Shown here piece by piece: positions 24,091-26,429 of a stretch of 26,429 nt of DNA. How positions within the stretch are numbered: the stretch's first letter is position 1; every line of letters starts with the position of its first letter. The notes beneath the pieces were generated by a model. The model saw nothing but the letters and a program-made list of their open reading frames with translations, was not told the origin of the DNA and ran no database searches. Source of the stretch: CAZHPA01 sp964533945. Lineage in GTDB: Bacteria > Bacillota > Clostridia > Lachnospirales > WRBF01. The DNA lies in contig CAZHPA010000027.1 in assembly GCA_964533945.1 (NCBI GenBank), positions 1 through 26,429 on the forward strand. The letters are read 5' to 3'. Made by a program: the position numbers and the translations under genes.

Positions 24091-24558
24091 TTATGTTATT
24101 TTAAGCCTTTTGGGCTTATTTTTTGCTTTTTCTTTACCTTTTCTAATTTCGTTATATTCTGCATATGCCTTTTTTAAAACTTGTTTTTCATCATTAAATT
24201 TTAAAAGATGGTAAGCTTCATGTTGCTTATAAAATCCGGCATCTGAAAAATATTCTTCGGCTTGAGGCTTGCAAAAGAAAGTATCTGTTGTCATTAAGTA
24301 CCAATAAACAGTTTTGCAAACAACATCAGCTCCACCACGAAAGTTATATTCTGTTTTGCCGATATATTTAATTATTTTGGCATTAACAGATGTTTCTTCT
24401 TTAACTTCTCTTATTGCCGCCTGTTTATACGTTTCGCCAATTTCGAGAGTGCCTTTTGGCATTACCCAGCCTATATATTTGCCGTTTTGATTTTTATACA
24501 ACAAAAGGACTTTTCCTCTATGGATTACAACACCTCCGCAGCTAACTGCAAGAATCAC
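24091..24558 (-). CDS. Nudix hydrolase
   Basis: A 155-residue pyrophosphatase of the Nudix family, with the box at residues 36-58 (G36, E42, REVKEE at 50-55). The usual glycine near the end of the box is Ser57. PKGTLEIGE matches the MutT/diadenosine-polyphosphate-type entry to the box. A basic tail (KGKEKAKNKPKRLK) follows. It starts with GTG at 24558, with GGAGGGG 5 bases upstream. Substrate unknown. It has its own promoter at the end of the PrsW gene. Confidence 0.88.
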   Translation of the reverse strand: MILAVSCGGVVIHRGKVLLLYKNQNGKYIGWVMPKGTLEIGETYKQAAIREVKEETSVNAKIIKYIGKTEYNFRGGADVVCKTVYWYLMTTDTFFCKPQAEEYFSDAGFYKQHEAYHLLKFNDEKQVLKKAYAEYNEIRKGKEKAKNKPKRLKIT

Positions 24559-24598
24559 TTAAACCCCTCCGATTTATCAAAACGTCATATTAAAACAG

Positions 24599-24627
24599 AG
24601 TATATAGCTTTTTCAACAATTTTTCAA
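24599..24627 (-). promoter_or_regulatory. Promoter of the Nudix gene
   Basis: Minus-strand TTGAAA (24627-24622), 17 bp, TATACT (24604-24599). It spans the stop codon of the upstream PrsW gene, which makes the Nudix gene independent of it. Confidence 0.65.
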
Positions 24628-25322
24628 GTAGTATTTTTAAAAGGTGAACTTTGCAAGTGTTTTTTCATCTTTTTAAATCCTGTCATCCACAAATAAACTA
24701 AAAATATTAAAAATACAATCATCATATATTCTATTTCGGAAAGCAATATAAAATCATAAAATCCATGCACTAAAAACGGAATAAGAAATGCATAAATTAT
24801 AAATTTTGTTCTTTTTTCAGGCTCAAATTTAGCCAAAGCAAAATAATACCCCATTATAACTCCAAAAAGCGCATGTGCCGGAATTGAAATAAATGCACGT
24901 GAAAGTGCTGTATCTATGCCGCCAAGTTCTGGGTTAATAACATATAAAACATTTTCAATGCCTGCAAATCCTAAAGAAATAAAAACAGAATAAACAATGC
25001 CATCGAATTTTTCGTTAAAGTTTTTATTTTTCCAAATTAAAAAAATTAAAACTATATATTTAAAAAGTTCCTCAACAAGCGAGGCAACCAAAAATGACAT
25101 ATAAAATGCTTCAAATTTAACACCGCCGGCTGGTATTAATGGCATTAAATCTGTTATAAAGCTTTCTGCCTTAATAATTGGCGCAGTTATTAAAACGCCT
25201 GATAAAAGCCCTATAATAAGCAAATATATAGGTTCCTTTTCGTATTTATCACGAATATAAATATAAAATGAACACGCCAAAATCGGTGCTAATGCCAATG
25301 AAAGCAGTTTAATAAAAATCAC
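24624..25322 (-). CDS. PrsW-type intramembrane metalloprotease
   Basis: A 232-residue polytopic membrane protein. PrsW/CPBP-type motifs: EE at 84-85 (SLVEELFKY), GFAGIEN at 118-124, H150 in AHALFGV and H186 in VHGFYDF, all near or within membrane helices. In Bacillus subtilis, PrsW makes the first cut of anti-sigma factor RsiW. No sigma/anti-sigma pair is in this window, so the target is unknown. The start is unclear: GTG at 25322 directly follows the AGAAGGG site with almost no spacing. A TTG at codon 9 or a non-standard start is possible. Confidence 0.88.
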   Translation of the reverse strand: MIFIKLLSLALAPILACSFYIYIRDKYEKEPIYLLIIGLLSGVLITAPIIKAESFITDLMPLIPAGGVKFEAFYMSFLVASLVEELFKYIVLIFLIWKNKNFNEKFDGIVYSVFISLGFAGIENVLYVINPELGGIDTALSRAFISIPAHALFGVIMGYYFALAKFEPEKRTKFIIYAFLIPFLVHGFYDFILLSEIEYMMIVFLIFLVYLWMTGFKKMKKHLQSSPFKNTT

Positions 25323-25379
25323 CCCTTCTTATTAATTATTGTGTATAAATTGGAACATTTTTATTCGCTTTGTCATATG

Positions 25380-25408
25380 TTGACGTTTATATTTTGCTTA
25401 TGTATAAT
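25380..25408 (+). promoter_or_regulatory. Strong promoter of the secreted metalloprotease
   Basis: TTGACG (25380-25385), 17 bp and TATAAT (25403-25408), one base from full consensus, 26 bases before the start codon. Confidence 0.75.
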
Positions 25409-25434
25409 GTTAAAAAAAGGGAGGGGTTCTTTAT

Positions 25435-26394
25435 TTGAAAAAAATAATTTTCGTTTTGTTCTTAATATTTTTTGTTAATTCTTTTCTATCCCAAACATTT
25501 GCAAGCGAAATTAAAAAAGCAATTCCATTAAATCTATCAAATGCAACAGTAAATGTTAATAGTAAAATTAAACAAAGCAATCCTAGTAATTTAATACCTT
25601 CAACCTATCATTTAAACTATCATTTTCAAGAATTTGAAGAAATTGTATTAAAAACTAATGCATTCAAAGATTTTGAAGTTATTTCGGAAGGCATAGCAGA
25701 TTGCGAATTTATTAATGGGTTTGAAGTTCAAAACATTTTGGAAGAAAAAATTGTTTCTTTAGAATTGTTATCAAAAAAGTATGGAATTAAAGTAGTAGAT
25801 GAAAGCAAATATTTAAAGCAAGAAGACATAATCGTTTTAAATAGCGCACTTTCCCTTTTTGGCGAAAATGTTATAAAAAAAATAATCGAGTTTTACAAAA
25901 GTGTAGGGGTTAGCTTTTCTATAACTATTTTAAACCCAACAGAAGAAGTAATTAAAAAAGGAACTTTAGCGTATGCTTTTCAAGAAGGCAGCGCCTCTGG
26001 AGTTAATTTATATACACCTAAAGGATACTTTAAAGGCGGAATACATGCAGATGTTATTGCGCATGAATTGGGACATATTGTTCATTACATATTAGATTAC
26101 CAAGTTGGAGAACAAAAGTTGAAAGAAGAATATACAAAATTAAACAAAGGCGAACAATATGACGATAATTATAAGCCTGAAGAACAATACATTTTTCCTA
26201 ATGAATATGGTTCAACTAATTATTATGAAGACTTTGCTTCAATGTTTGAATTGTTTGCAAAATCTCCAAATGAAATGAAAAGTAAAATTTCAACAGGAAA
26301 ATATTTTGCTTTGCACCATAAAGCAAAAGTAATTAAACAATTTGCAGAAAGCTACTTTGGCAAGTTTAACGGAATTTTTAATTTAATTGAATAA
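25435..26394 (+). CDS. Secreted HELGH zinc metalloprotease
   Basis: A 319-residue exported protein. A signal peptide is at 1-24 (KK, hydrophobic core, likely cleavage after A23 or S24). The zinc site HELGH is at 210-214, followed by H217. A likely third ligand is E265 in NYYEDFASMFELF, the layout of gluzincins such as anthrax lethal factor and the Pro-Pro endopeptidases; the rest is too different to name a family. A region at 100-160 precedes the catalytic domain and no cell-wall anchor is seen. The TTG start has GGGAGGGG 7 bases upstream. Substrate unknown. The remaining bases to the window end show nothing. Confidence 0.82.
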   Translation: MKKIIFVLFLIFFVNSFLSQTFASEIKKAIPLNLSNATVNVNSKIKQSNPSNLIPSTYHLNYHFQEFEEIVLKTNAFKDFEVISEGIADCEFINGFEVQNILEEKIVSLELLSKKYGIKVVDESKYLKQEDIIVLNSALSLFGENVIKKIIEFYKSVGVSFSITILNPTEEVIKKGTLAYAFQEGSASGVNLYTPKGYFKGGIHADVIAHELGHIVHYILDYQVGEQKLKEEYTKLNKGEQYDDNYKPEEQYIFPNEYGSTNYYEDFASMFELFAKSPNEMKSKISTGKYFALHHKAKVIKQFAESYFGKFNGIFNLIE

Positions 26395-26429
26395 TTTTAT
26401 AAATAAAACCAGCAAAAACCTAATACATA

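Noticed and set aside
1..26429. CRISPR array, tRNA, rRNA, insertion sequence or prophage
   Set aside because: No regular repeats, cloverleaf, rRNA-like stretch, transposase or integrase was found on reading both strands; this was not an exhaustive computed search.

Overview
The window is chromosomal DNA from a low-GC Gram-positive anaerobe, most likely a member of the Clostridia (Lachnospirales-like). The evidence is the AT-rich codon use, strong AGGAGG-type ribosome binding sites, the tilS-hpt-ftsH gene order, a divergent arginine cluster, and a yrrM/yrrN-type tRNA modification pair. No rRNA, tRNA, CRISPR array, transposase or phage gene was seen. No gene-free stretch exceeds 300 bases; the longest is about 260 bases at 1750-2011.

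Layout. (1) 44-1801: two convergent MerR-family drug-sensing regulators, one with a GyrI-like and one with a TipAS-like ligand domain. They are visibly richer in G+C than the rest and look acquired. Each has a MerR-type promoter with a 19-bp spacer, and each has a strong internal ribosome binding site plus ATG just before its ligand-binding domain. (2) 2012-6339, minus strand: argG, argH and glyA in a tight operon. argH is fused in frame to a complete CYTH (triphosphate tunnel) domain. (3) 6532-12701, plus strand: argC-argJ-argB-argD followed by yqhQ-like and prmC. The two arginine operons diverge from a 26-bp perfect palindrome that covers both -35 boxes. (4) 12746-14286: three small accessory genes (membrane protein, AhpD-like protein, nucleotidyltransferase). 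(5) 14304-18202: tilS-hpt-ftsH, closed by a terminator. (6) 18259-19702, minus: acetyltransferase and membrane-anchored alpha/beta hydrolase. (7) 19797-21914: a small membrane protein, then trmR-like and trhP-like genes for wobble uridine modification. (8) 21934-26394: S1-domain protein, an uncharacterised beta-rich protein behind a consensus promoter, a small Cys-rich membrane protein, a Nudix hydrolase, a PrsW-type membrane protease, and a secreted HELGH metalloprotease.

How the genes work together. ArgJ recycles the acetyl group, so ArgB, ArgC, ArgD and ArgJ take glutamate to ornithine, and ArgG plus ArgH take citrulline to arginine. Ornithine carbamoyltransferase and carbamoyl-phosphate synthase are not in the window. 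ArgB has the sequence features of the arginine-inhibited type. The most unusual items are the ArgH-CYTH fusion with glyA downstream, the internal starts that could release free ligand-binding domains from both MerR regulators, and the shared palindromic control region of the arginine operons.
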